This document shows, in pieces, positions 8,923-17,390 of a stretch of DNA of 64,000 nucleotides; position 1 is the first letter of the stretch, and the number at the start of each line of letters is the position of its first letter. The notes beneath the pieces are model-generated. The model was given only the letters and a program-made list of their open reading frames with translations. It made no database searches and was not told where the DNA came from. This DNA comes from Paenibacillus lycopersici (GTDB lineage: Bacteria > Bacillota > Bacilli > Paenibacillales > Paenibacillaceae): the NCBI RefSeq assembly GCF_010119935.1, contig NZ_CP048209.1, positions 4,157,001 through 4,221,000 of the forward strand, read 5' to 3'. The translations under genes were made by a program, and so were the position numbers.

Positions 8923-11730
8923 CTATTCGTTCAGCTTTAGTTTCATTTCGTTCAGCCACTGCATCGCCTGCATCGGCGTCATGTTGAACAAGTCGAGCTT
9001 GCGCAGCTGATCGGCCAACAGCTCCGCGCGCGGGCTCGCTTTGCGCGCTTTGCCCGTGTCGACGGGCGCCGGCGCGGGCTCTTCGAAGATCGAGAGCTGG
9101 ACGACGCTTCCGGCGGCAGGCGCAGCCGGCTCCGACGTTAACGACGCGTTAAGCATGGCCGATTCCGGCGCTGCATAGGCCGGGGCCGCCTCGGCTGCGG
9201 CTGCAGCGAAGCTTGTTTCGATCGCTTGGCTGGCGAAACTCGTTTCGGCCCGGCCGCTTAGCGCGGCTTCCGCAAGCGGCACGTCGCTTGACCCGTGTGC
9301 GTTCGAAACGTACGGCAGTTCGGCGGCTGCTGCAGCGGACTCGTGCGCCGTATGAAGATCGAGCAGCGAATACGCGCGCTTGATGATGCTGCCCGGCAGT
9401 CCTGCCAGCTGCGCGCAGTAGATCCCATAACTGCTGCCCGCCGCGCCTGGCACGAGCTTGCGGAGGAACGTGACGTTGTCGCCCGTTTCCTGCACGGCCA
9501 TGCACGCGTTCGCGAGATGCGGCAGCGTATCGCCGAGATGCGCCAGCTCGTGAAAATGCGTCGACACGAGCGCTTTGCAGCCGACTTCGTGATGGACGAA
9601 CTCGATGACGGCCTGCGCGATCGCCATCCCTTCGCCCGTCGACGTTCCCCTGCCCAGCTCGTCGATAATGACGAGGCTGCGCGCCGTCGCTTTCTCCGTC
9701 ATGATCTGGATGTCCTTCATCTCGACCATGAACGTGCTCTGGCCGCCGATCAGGTCGTCCGCGGCCCCGATACGCGTGAAAATCCGGTCGATGAGCGGCA
9801 CTTCCGCCTGTTTCGCGGGCACGAAGCAGCCGATCTGCGCCATGATGCCGATAAGCGCCACCTGGCGCATGTAGGTGCTTTTGCCGGCCATGTTCGGACC
9901 GGTTATGAGCAGCATCGAAGAGCCGTCCTTCACGAGCTTCGTCTCGTTGGCGATGAACGCGGCGCCCTCCATGACCGTCTCCACGACGGGATGCCGGCCC
10001 TCGGCTACGACAAAATCATACCCTTCCGTCACGTTCGGCTTCACGTACCGCTGCTCGCCGCTCACGGTTGCCAGCGATTGGTACACGTCCAGCTCGGCGA
10101 TCACCTCGGCCAGCTTCTGCAGCCGGTGCAAATGCGCCGTCAGGTGGTCGCGCAGCTCGATGAATTTGGCGTATTCGAGATCGACCATTTTCTCTTCGGC
10201 TTCCAGAATGAGCGCTTCCTTCGCCTTCAGCTCCGGCGTCACGTACCGCTCCGCGTTCGCCAGCGTCTGCTTGCGCTCGTAACGGCCTTCCGGCAGGCTG
10301 CCGACGTTTGCCTTGGACACTTCCAGATAGTAGCCGAACACTTTGTTATAACCGATCTTGAGCGACTTGATGCCGGTCGCTTCCCGCTCCTTGCGTTCGA
10401 GCTCGGCAAGCCATTTCTTCCCGTTCACGCTCGCTTCGCGCAGCTCGTCCAGATAAGCATCGTAGCCGGAGCGGATCAATCCGCCTTCCCGGACGGAAAC
10501 AGGCGGCTCCTCCACGATGACCGTCTCGATCAGCTCGGCCAGATCCGCGCAGCCGTCCACGCCGTTCACCAGCTTGCGCAGCGTCGCCGAATCGGATTCC
10601 GCGCACAGCGCCGTCAGCGCCGGCACATGCTGGAGCGACGTCTTGAGCGCGTTCAAGTCCCGCCCGTTGGCGCTGCCGTACGCAACGCGGCCGACGAGGC
10701 GCTCCAGATCGTAAATTTCGTTCAATTCCTGCCGCAGCTCGTCCCGCAAAATAAAGCTCAAGTACAGCTTCTCCACCGCTTCGAGCCGCTCGTCGATCAT
10801 CGCCTTGGAGAGCAGCGGCTTGTCGATCCAGCGGCGAAGCAGCCGCGCCCCCATCGACGTGCGCGTCCGGTCGAGCAGCCAGAGCAGCGAGCCTTTCTTG
10901 CTGCGGTCCCGCACCGTCTCCGTCAATTCGAGATTGCGGCGCGTGAACGGATCCAGCACCATGTATTGGTTCGGCTCGTACACCGAGATTCGGCGCATAT
11001 GGCCGAGGGATCTTTTCTGCGTCTCGTCCAGGTAGCCCGTCAGCAGGCTTACGGCCCGATGCCTTGCCGGCGCGAGCGCCGACAGCTCCAGCTGGCCGAA
11101 TTGCTTGCGCAGCAGCTCGTCCGCCATCGGTTCCCGGTCCGTGAACAGGACGGGACGGTTCCAGCCCGCGGCAGCCGCGCGCAGCCGTTCCAGGACGGCA
11201 GCGTCGCCGACGATCTCCGACGGATGGTAGACGTTGATTTCATCGGTCAACGCTTCGGCGGACGACGCGAACGACGTAACATATAGCTCGCCGGTCGTCA
11301 GATCGCACGCCGCCACGCCGTAGACGCCCTTCAGCTCCGAGACGGACACGATGAAATTGTTCGCTTTCTCGGCGAGCGATTTCGTTTCCATGACCGTGCC
11401 CGGCGTCACGACGCGGATGATTTCGCGGCGCACGACGCCTTTGGCCGCCGCGGGGTCCTCGACCTGCTCGCAGATGGCGACTTTGAACCCTTTTTCGATC
11501 AAGCGGGCTATGTAGCCTTCGGCCGAGTGATACGGTACGCCGCACATCGGGATTTTGCGGTCTCCGCCGCCTTCCCGGCCCGTTAACGTTATTTCAAGCT
11601 CTCGCGACGCATTGATCGCGTCGTCGAAGAACATTTCATAGAAATCGCCAAGGCGAAAAAAAAGAATCGCGTCCTGCGCGCCTTCTTTGATCGCCAAATA
11701 TTGTTGAATCATCGGGGTATAAGCAGACAT
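8923..11730 (-). CDS. mutS: DNA mismatch repair protein MutS
   Basis: The 935-residue mismatch-recognition ATPase. The N-terminal mismatch-binding domain contains the FFRLGDFYEMF motif with the Phe-X-Glu wedge. The C-terminal ATPase has Walker A GPNMAGKSTYMRQ, a Walker B ending VIIDELGRGTS and STHFHEL. The last 130 residues before the end form an Ala/Glu/Ser-rich linker to a short C-terminal dimer segment (LFNMTPMQAMQWLNEMK). The start has GGAGGGG eight bases upstream. In Bacillus subtilis cotE directly precedes mutS; here an amidoligase-like gene lies between them. Confidence 0.98.
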   Translation of the reverse strand: MSAYTPMIQQYLAIKEGAQDAILFFRLGDFYEMFFDDAINASRELEITLTGREGGGDRKIPMCGVPYHSAEGYIARLIEKGFKVAICEQVEDPAAAKGVVRREIIRVVTPGTVMETKSLAEKANNFIVSVSELKGVYGVAACDLTTGELYVTSFASSAEALTDEINVYHPSEIVGDAAVLERLRAAAAGWNRPVLFTDREPMADELLRKQFGQLELSALAPARHRAVSLLTGYLDETQKRSLGHMRRISVYEPNQYMVLDPFTRRNLELTETVRDRSKKGSLLWLLDRTRTSMGARLLRRWIDKPLLSKAMIDERLEAVEKLYLSFILRDELRQELNEIYDLERLVGRVAYGSANGRDLNALKTSLQHVPALTALCAESDSATLRKLVNGVDGCADLAELIETVIVEEPPVSVREGGLIRSGYDAYLDELREASVNGKKWLAELERKEREATGIKSLKIGYNKVFGYYLEVSKANVGSLPEGRYERKQTLANAERYVTPELKAKEALILEAEEKMVDLEYAKFIELRDHLTAHLHRLQKLAEVIAELDVYQSLATVSGEQRYVKPNVTEGYDFVVAEGRHPVVETVMEGAAFIANETKLVKDGSSMLLITGPNMAGKSTYMRQVALIGIMAQIGCFVPAKQAEVPLIDRIFTRIGAADDLIGGQSTFMVEMKDIQIMTEKATARSLVIIDELGRGTSTGEGMAIAQAVIEFVHHEVGCKALVSTHFHELAHLGDTLPHLANACMAVQETGDNVTFLRKLVPGAAGSSYGIYCAQLAGLPGSIIKRAYSLLDLHTAHESAAAAAELPYVSNAHGSSDVPLAEAALSGRAETSFASQAIETSFAAAAAEAAPAYAAPESAMLNASLTSEPAAPAAGSVVQLSIFEEPAPAPVDTGKARKASPRAELLADQLRKLDLFNMTPMQAMQWLNEMKLKLNE

Positions 11731-12147
11731 GCGGCCCCTCCTGTCGTAAAATAGCTAGTTTATGAACACCAGAACTCCATTATAGCAGAAAAGCCAGCCC
11801 GCATGGAGCATCGGGAACGCAAGAAAAAGCGCCCTGCGGCGAGGCGCCTGAAAGCGGATTTTTAGTTGGGATCGCTTAGCGAACGGTCCGGAGAGGAGCG
11901 GACGTTCAATGTCCCTCCCCCATTTGCTTTTCCGCCTTTCAACTAGCCCAGTGGACACTGACATTTATATAAGGATGCATAAGCTTCTCTCACTGAGCTT
12001 CATGCAGCCCTGAACGAGGAGATCACATTGGGGCTTCTGCCCTCTGACGCTCAGAAGGGATTCCCAATAGGCATCATGCAGATTGGCAGCCCTAATATCT
12101 TGGGGCGCTATTCATCGCACCTCCGCATCGAACGCCGCACGTTCCGA
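11731..12147. other. 417-bp intergenic region, mutS to amidoligase gene
   Basis: No convincing gene. The stretch holds a minus-strand terminator at 11821-11848 and a small CTTCTG/CAGAAG inverted repeat near 12035-12060. A short minus-strand open frame at 11755-11964 lacks a ribosome site and recognisable sequence. The mutS promoter must lie between the terminator and 11730, but I cannot assign it with confidence. Confidence 0.5.
11821..11848 (-). terminator. Terminator downstream of the amidoligase-like gene
   Basis: Minus-strand stem GCGCC/GGCGC with a loop of about nine bases and a following TTTTTCTT. It separates the amidoligase transcript from mutS, although it lies 300 bases after the amidoligase stop. 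Confidence 0.6.
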
Positions 12148-13818
12148 CTATGGCGTGCCGATCCGCCATTTCGGGCGGAAATCGCCGGCCGTGTCCCAGG
12201 TGCGGCCTTCCCGGATCGCTTGCAGCAGCGGCTCGATCCAGCGTGCGAGCTCTGCGTACGATGCCGTGCGCGCCATCGATGCGGCGAGCTCCTCCATGCA
12301 GCCGGCCAGCGCGGCCCGATCCCCCGCGTAGTAAGCCGCGACGTACTTGTCGTCCTCGGAAGGCATGTACGCGAGGACGTCGGTCTCTCGCGCGCAGAGC
12401 AGCGCCAGCGCGAACGCCGCCTTCGCGGCCAGCGGGGAGGCGAGCCAGCTTGGCAGCGTGCGGTATTCGAACCCGCCGTGCGGCTGCAGCCGGAAATCGC
12501 CGAGCGCGCCGTAACGCGGGCGCCGCGCCTGCTCGGACGGCGTTTCGATCATGGCCAGCGGGAACGCCGCGTAGCTGTCAAGCTGACGCAGCAGCCGGCC
12601 GGTCAGCGGCACCCCGCTGATATGGATGTGGCCGCCGAGCGCGAAGCCGGCGGCCGGCATGCCGCCGGCCGCCCACCGCAGCGGCGGCTGATCCGGTATG
12701 CGCCGCGCGGCTTGCTGCAGCAGCCGGCGGAGATTGCGCGCCAAGCCGGCCGGCGTCGGCGAAGGCGCGGGGCGCAGCTCCGCGATCGGGCGGCGGATCG
12801 TCCCGCCGACGACCATCGCGTCGCAGCCTGCGCCATGCCCGCCGTCCAAGTAGCGGGCGGCGGATACGATGCGGCCGTTCTCGGCGAGCAGCAGAAACTC
12901 CGGATCCGCGCCGAGCAGAATGTCTTGCGCTCCTGGGCCGCGGCCGGCGCGACCGGCTTGCCGCAGCTGAACCGCCAGCGACGCCGCCGCTTCCCGCCAG
13001 ATGCCGGCGCGGTAAGCCGCCGCAGACGGCAGGCGGATGCCGGCGACATAGCATTTGCCGGCATCGTCGTCCGCAAGCTCGACGATGCCGTTGTCCAAGC
13101 CGCAAGCGTGCAGCGCCCGCGCGGCAAGGCGCGCGAGCGGGCGATAACGCGCGTCCTGCACTTGAATAGCCCGCGATTCGGCACGGATAACCGAAACTGC
13201 AGGCGCTCCGGTTGCAGAGGTACGAGCGGCGCTTGCCGCAACCGGAGCTCGTCCGTTCGTCATCAGCTGTTCGACCGCCAGCGGCTGCAGCTGAAACAGC
13301 GAGACGTCATATCGGCGAAGCGACCTCTGCTCGGGCGAGAAAACCGGCGCGCCCGCCCGCCGCATCCGCCGCTCTGCTTCGTCCCGGCCCCGCTCCGCGA
13401 AATCGGCTGCGTTCGCATTCAGCACAAGCACGCGCCGTCCCCCGTATCCGACGTCAACCTGCCACGCCGGAACCGAACCGGCAACGATAATGGCATCTCC
13501 CGCTCCCGGTTCGTTGCCGCACCGGGACGTTTCCGACAGCACCGTTCTCCGCTCCGCGCCCCGGCGATGCACCTCCACCAAGCCCTCGGCAAGCCCATCG
13601 CCGCTTCCTCGTTTCCCCCCCAAGCTCCCGGTCAGTCCAACGCCTCTTCCGTTCACCGTCTCCAGGCCAGCTTCCCGCTCGGCAGCCCGCCCGTTCGCTT
13701 CAGCAATTCCGTTATCACACTTGACGTGCCTATCATCTGCCGATGCCTCGCCCGCTTCCGCCATGCCGGCGATCCGCCGGCAGGCTTTGCCATCCCACAG
13801 CCACACATTGCCTGCCAC
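12148..13818 (-). CDS. Amidoligase-like protein (COOH-NH2 ligase type 2 family)
   Basis: A 556-residue protein resembling the PhiEco32-like amidoligase (COOH-NH2 ligase) proteins found in Paenibacillus. Members are predicted ATP-grasp/glutamine-synthetase-fold ligases that join a carboxylate to an amine. Visible parts are LLGADPEFLLL followed by the glycine-rich DGGHGAGCDA, then AELRPAPSPTP, FALGGHIHISGVPL and HGGFEYRTLPSW. Together these look like the acidic, arginine and histidine metal/ATP ligands of the fold. The N-terminal half is Arg/Ala/Gly-rich and less conserved. I chose the GTG at 13818, giving VAGNVWLWDGK, because the frame upstream runs through the cotE terminator; GTG at 13806 is also possible. 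Its place next to cotE suggests, but does not prove, a role at the spore surface. Confidence 0.65.
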   Translation of the reverse strand: MAGNVWLWDGKACRRIAGMAEAGEASADDRHVKCDNGIAEANGRAAEREAGLETVNGRGVGLTGSLGGKRGSGDGLAEGLVEVHRRGAERRTVLSETSRCGNEPGAGDAIIVAGSVPAWQVDVGYGGRRVLVLNANAADFAERGRDEAERRMRRAGAPVFSPEQRSLRRYDVSLFQLQPLAVEQLMTNGRAPVAASAARTSATGAPAVSVIRAESRAIQVQDARYRPLARLAARALHACGLDNGIVELADDDAGKCYVAGIRLPSAAAYRAGIWREAAASLAVQLRQAGRAGRGPGAQDILLGADPEFLLLAENGRIVSAARYLDGGHGAGCDAMVVGGTIRRPIAELRPAPSPTPAGLARNLRRLLQQAARRIPDQPPLRWAAGGMPAAGFALGGHIHISGVPLTGRLLRQLDSYAAFPLAMIETPSEQARRPRYGALGDFRLQPHGGFEYRTLPSWLASPLAAKAAFALALLCARETDVLAYMPSEDDKYVAAYYAGDRAALAGCMEELAASMARTASYAELARWIEPLLQAIREGRTWDTAGDFRPKWRIGTP

Positions 13819-13857
13819 GGCTCCACGCCCCGTCCTTCCGCAACCGCATATTTTCGG

Positions 13858-13881
13858 AAAAAAAAGAGGGCTCTCGCCCTC
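13858..13881 (-). terminator. Terminator of cotE
   Basis: On the minus strand GAGGGC and GCCCTC form a tight six-pair stem with a four-base loop, then eight T residues. It lies 53 bases after the cotE stop. Confidence 0.92.
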
Positions 13882-13933
13882 GAATCTCTCACTGCCCGCG
13901 CATACGATACAACATACCTGTAATTCGCTACAA

Positions 13934-14497
13934 TTACAGTTCGTCGTCACCGTCTTCAAGCAATTCCGGATCCAAATCTTCAAAATCCCCGTCGTCCCCG
14001 TACTCGAATTCTTTCCCGTCATCGTCGGCTCCGGGCAGTGTCGCTACCCAGATTTTCGTCTCGGCCACCAGCTCGACCGCGAATTCGCGCTCCACGCGAA
14101 TAACGACGCCGGAACCGCTGGACGAAATGTTCGCCTCGATGCAGTTAGGCTCTTGCGTTGACTCCGCGGATACTTCCTCGGTCGAAGCCCGGTGCTTCGG
14201 ATCCAGATAGGACAGCGGCACATGCTCAACGTACGACAGCGTTTCTTTTGCTACGTCGGTTTGCGAGTTTTTGTTGTAGGAATACCAAATGTTGATATCG
14301 TAAGTACCGATAACCTCGATCCCGTCTCCGGAACGGACCGCTTCGTATTGATGATTGATAATCCATGCGCCCAAAATGCTCGTCGGGTGGTGAGGCGGCG
14401 TAACGTGGTGGGTTACTGTGGAAAACTTACGACCTTTTCCGCAGACAGCTTTGGTAATTATTTCTCTAGCCTTAAGCTGTTTATCTGCATAAGCCAT
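13934..14497 (-). CDS. cotE: Outer spore coat morphogenetic protein CotE
   Basis: A 187-residue CotE homologue, which in Bacillus directs assembly of the outer spore coat around the forespore. The N-terminus contains REIITKAVCGKGRKFS and the HHPTSILGAWIINH segment. The middle has GTYDINIWYSYN, all close to B. subtilis CotE. The C-terminal 30 residues are almost entirely Asp, Glu, Gly and Leu, as in other CotE proteins. The start at 14497 has GGAGGAGG eight bases upstream; 11 in-frame codons further upstream lack support. Expression by a sporulation sigma factor is expected from the family; I did not identify the promoter with confidence. Confidence 0.95.
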   Translation of the reverse strand: MAYADKQLKAREIITKAVCGKGRKFSTVTHHVTPPHHPTSILGAWIINHQYEAVRSGDGIEVIGTYDINIWYSYNKNSQTDVAKETLSYVEHVPLSYLDPKHRASTEEVSAESTQEPNCIEANISSSGSGVVIRVEREFAVELVAETKIWVATLPGADDDGKEFEYGDDGDFEDLDPELLEDGDDEL

Positions 14498-14870
14498 CGA
14501 TCTAACCTCCTCCATACAATCATTCAATTAAAGTGTATGCAGGACATAGGCGTTTGTTGATTAAACTCTCGAAGAACAAATAGATATTGTTTCGGGCATG
14601 CCGATTTGTCCGGAATCGCCTTCATCTCCGTGCGTTCCAGCTTTTGCGTCAGCGCGAATCATGCTTATCGCAGCCTTGCAAAGGGCTGCTTTTTACGTTT
14701 GCCTTCAATAAATCTTATGGCTTCGGACCCGTTTCCATAACACTTGAACGCAAGCGCGCCGAAAATAATCGCAGCCAGCAATCTTTCCGCCGACCGCCAA
14801 AATACGGCTTAGTAATAGAAGGAGACTTCGGAACTACTATTATCGTCAGCGGTAAAAGGAGGGTTTCAGG
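14498..14870. other. 373-bp intergenic region with an orphan plus-strand terminator
   Basis: No protein gene is supported. It carries the cotE promoter region on the minus strand. On the plus strand it holds a terminator (14670-14694) that has no plus-strand gene upstream of it. A weak plus-strand promoter, TTGATT at 14557, an 18-base spacer and TAGATA at 14581, could give a transcript of about 105 nt. Confidence 0.4.
14670..14694 (+). terminator. Orphan plus-strand terminator
   Basis: GCAGCC and GGCTGC form a six-pair stem with an eight-base loop, followed by TTTTT on the plus strand. Both flanking genes are on the minus strand. Confidence 0.7.
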
Positions 14871-15866
14871 CTATCGTTCCATGCGATGCATGACCGCATC
14901 CGTCAGGCTGTCCCGCTGCTTCTTGAATCGTTTGGCGATCGCCAGATACCGTTTCAGTTCAATCAGCAGGTGGAACAAGGCGGCCCGCATCTCGAACTCG
15001 TCGCGCGTCCCTGGAAGCGGCATCGCCTTGAACTTGGCTTCCAGCACCGTGATCCGCTCCTCCACGCCGCCTTCGTACACGTCCGATTTCACGTCGCCGG
15101 ACAAGAGATCGAACAGCTCGGCGGTCAGTTCTCCCTGCGGCAGCCGCTCGTATACGAACGCGACCTGCTCCAGCATAAGGCCGATCGACTCCAGCTGCTG
15201 CTGCCTCATCTCATAGTAAGTCGGCCAATAGCGGCTCATCGCAGTTCCCTGTCCCCAAATCCGGTTCTCCCGATCGGTCTCCGCAAGCCGCTGCCCTTCC
15301 TTGATGAGCCGGCCCGCGTTCAGCAGCTCTTGCCCGTCCCAGACATGTTCCGGCGTCCGCAGCGTCTGCGCGAGCGCGAGGAAAATCGCGGCGAACTGCG
15401 CTTCCGTCGCATGCCGGAGCTGCGCCAGCTTATGCTCTTCCGTCGGCATGTAGATCATATTAATGACCGTCGCCCAGCCGAGGCCGACGAGCAGCAGCAT
15501 GATTTCGTTGCCGATCAAGCTCGCCGTCACCTCTTCGCGGGCGTACACATGGAAGACGATGACGGCGCTCGTCGCGATGCCGTCCTTCAAGCCGACCCTC
15601 GTCAGGATCGGGATGGAGACCAGGACGAAGAGCGAGATCGTCCACAGCTGAAACCCCAGCGCCATAAACAGCAAGGACGCGAAAAACAATCCGATGACGG
15701 AAGCCGCGAACCGTTCGAAGGCGCTCTTCAGCCCCTTCAGCCGCGTCGCTTCCACGCCCAGAATCGCGAGCAGGCCGGCCGACAGCGCCGGGTTCAGCCC
15801 CAAATAATGGGCGGTGTACAACGCGCCGAGCGCGGCCAGCGCGGTTTTGATGACTCGAATCCCCAT
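14871..15866 (-). CDS. Aromatic acid exporter family membrane protein (ArAE/DUF939-like)
   Basis: A 331-residue protein with an N-terminal membrane half and a soluble C-terminal half. At least four hydrophobic segments lie in residues 1-145, beginning MGIRVIKTALAALGALYTAHYL and including SLLFMALGFQLWTISLFVLVSI. This is the layout of Firmicute ArAE_1 proteins related to the FUSC/AaeB efflux family. The C-terminal half is helical and charged. The start at 15866 has GAGGAG 11 bases upstream. The substrate is unknown. The gene stands alone between cotE and the fabF-like gene. Confidence 0.8.
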   Translation of the reverse strand: MGIRVIKTALAALGALYTAHYLGLNPALSAGLLAILGVEATRLKGLKSAFERFAASVIGLFFASLLFMALGFQLWTISLFVLVSIPILTRVGLKDGIATSAVIVFHVYAREEVTASLIGNEIMLLLVGLGWATVINMIYMPTEEHKLAQLRHATEAQFAAIFLALAQTLRTPEHVWDGQELLNAGRLIKEGQRLAETDRENRIWGQGTAMSRYWPTYYEMRQQQLESIGLMLEQVAFVYERLPQGELTAELFDLLSGDVKSDVYEGGVEERITVLEAKFKAMPLPGTRDEFEMRAALFHLLIELKRYLAIAKRFKKQRDSLTDAVMHRMER

Positions 15867-15916
15867 ATGCAGCGACGCTCCTCGTGATGACGACTATTGA
15901 CCGGAACCGGAATAGG

Positions 15917-15947
15917 AAACGAGCCGCGAGCATGTCGCTCCGGCTCG
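15917..15947 (-). terminator. Probable terminator of the fabF-like gene
   Basis: Minus-strand CGAGCC pairs with GGCTCG, with an inner GAGC/GCTC stem, followed by TTTCC. It lies about 60 bases past the stop codon. Confidence 0.6.
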
Positions 15948-16008
15948 CTTATTCCCGTTATTATCGGTTACCGGTACCTTGTCTATCAAACAATGGTACC
16001 CTTTGCGC

Positions 16009-17250
16009 TTACTCAGCGTCAACCGCTTGAACGACGATGACGGCGTTATGTCCGCCGAAGCCGAACGAGTTGCTGACGCCGATCGTCAAGTTCGCCCGCC
16101 TCGCTTCATTCGGCACATAGTCGAGGTCGCACTCGGGATCCGGCTCGTCGAGATTGATCGTCGGCGGAATAATGCCTTCCTGCAGGCTCTTGACCAGCGC
16201 GATCGCCTGCGTGCCGCCGGCCGCGCCTAGCATATGGCCGGTCATCGACTTCACCGCCGATACCGGAATAGCGCCGGCACTCTCGCCGAACAGCCGCTTG
16301 ATCGCAAGCGTCTCCGACCGGTCGCCGAGCTCCGTGCTCGTCGCATGCGCGAAGATGACGTCCACCTGCTCCGTGCCGATACCGGCTTCGCGCAGCGCCG
16401 CTTTCATCGCCAAATACGGCCCGTAGCCTTCCGGATGCGTCGCTACCATATGGTAGGCGTCGGAGCTTGCGCCGTAACCGATGACTTCCGCGTACATGCG
16501 CGCGTTCCGCTTGCGGGCATGCGATTCGGACTCCAGGACCAGAATCCCCGCGCCTTCCGCCATGACGAAGCCGTCGCGGCCGCGGTCGAACGGCCGGCTC
16601 GCCCTGCGCGGCTCCTCGTTGCGCGTCGACAGCGCCGTCGCGTTACCGAAGCTGGCCAGCGATATTTCCGTGACGGCCGCTTCCGACCCGCCGGCGATGA
16701 CGACGTCGGCATACCCGTGGCGAATGAGCCGGAACGCCTCGCCGATCGACGTGTTGCCGATCGAGCAGGCGGTAACCGGCGCCATCGTCGGGCCGTGCAG
16801 CCGGTAGCGGATGCTGATCATCGCCGCTGCCATGTTGGCGATCATCATCGGCACGAGCGTCGGACTGACGCGATCCGGGCCGCGCCCTTGAAGCACCGCA
16901 TCCTGCGCAAGCAGCGTCTCCAGCCCTCCGATGCCCGAGCCGACGTACACGCCGGCGCGCTCGGGATCGAGCTTCTCCGCGTCCAGCCCCGCATCCGCCC
17001 ACGCTTGATCCGCCGCCGCCAGCGCATACTGGCAGAAGCGGTCCATCCGCCGGGCTTCCTTCTTGCCGAACAGCGCGTCCGCGTCGAAATCTTGAACCAG
17101 CCCCGCAATTCGCGCGCGCTGCTGCGATACGTCGAACCGGTCGATCGAGGCGATGCCGGACTCTCCCCGTTTCAACGCTTCCCAATACGTGCCGACGTCG
17201 TTGCCCAGCGGAGACACGACGCCCATGCCCGTGATCATTACTTTCTCCAT
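16009..17250 (-). CDS. Beta-ketoacyl-ACP synthase II-like enzyme (FabF family)
   Basis: A 413-residue condensing enzyme of the KAS II type, expected to extend acyl-ACP with malonyl-ACP. It opens with VMITGMGVVSPLGNDVGTYW. The catalytic triad is visible: Cys162 in TACSIGNTSIG, the first His in AHATSTELGD and the second in KSMTGHMLGAAGG. The surroundings differ from housekeeping FabF, which usually has TACATGTNAIG and AHGTSTP, so this is probably a paralogue and not the main chain-elongation enzyme. The start at 17250 has GGAGGA seven bases upstream. There is no acyl carrier protein gene beside it. It is divergent from an XRE regulator that may control it. Confidence 0.88.
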   Translation of the reverse strand: MEKVMITGMGVVSPLGNDVGTYWEALKRGESGIASIDRFDVSQQRARIAGLVQDFDADALFGKKEARRMDRFCQYALAAADQAWADAGLDAEKLDPERAGVYVGSGIGGLETLLAQDAVLQGRGPDRVSPTLVPMMIANMAAAMISIRYRLHGPTMAPVTACSIGNTSIGEAFRLIRHGYADVVIAGGSEAAVTEISLASFGNATALSTRNEEPRRASRPFDRGRDGFVMAEGAGILVLESESHARKRNARMYAEVIGYGASSDAYHMVATHPEGYGPYLAMKAALREAGIGTEQVDVIFAHATSTELGDRSETLAIKRLFGESAGAIPVSAVKSMTGHMLGAAGGTQAIALVKSLQEGIIPPTINLDEPDPECDLDYVPNEARRANLTIGVSNSFGFGGHNAVIVVQAVDAE

Positions 17251-17307
17251 CGTTGCTTCCTCCTTAAACGAACCTTGTGGTGCTATGTTGCCATACATGA
17301 TATCCTA

Positions 17308-17336
17308 TTACAAGTTGTCGTTTATCCTAGTATAAT
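17308..17336 (+). promoter_or_regulatory. Promoter of the XRE regulator with short palindrome
   Basis: TTACAA at 17308 and a perfect TATAAT at 17331 are separated by 17 bases. ACAA-G-TTGT (17310-17318) overlaps the -35 box and could be part of an operator shared with the divergent fabF-like gene. The start codon follows 55 bases downstream with AAAGGAG before it. Confidence 0.55.
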
Positions 17337-17390
17337 CACTACCAGTAACAGGCTGGCGTACCATATATGCATCGAAAGGAGCGTGACTTA

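Noticed and set aside
9295..11286. 663-codon plus-strand ORF opposite mutS
   Set aside because: Antisense shadow; His/Arg/Gln-rich with no family likeness.
12028..13923. 631-codon plus-strand ORF opposite the amidoligase gene
   Set aside because: It is the GC-rich antisense shadow of a gene with recognisable motifs; the product is Arg/Pro/Ala-rich with no ribosome site.
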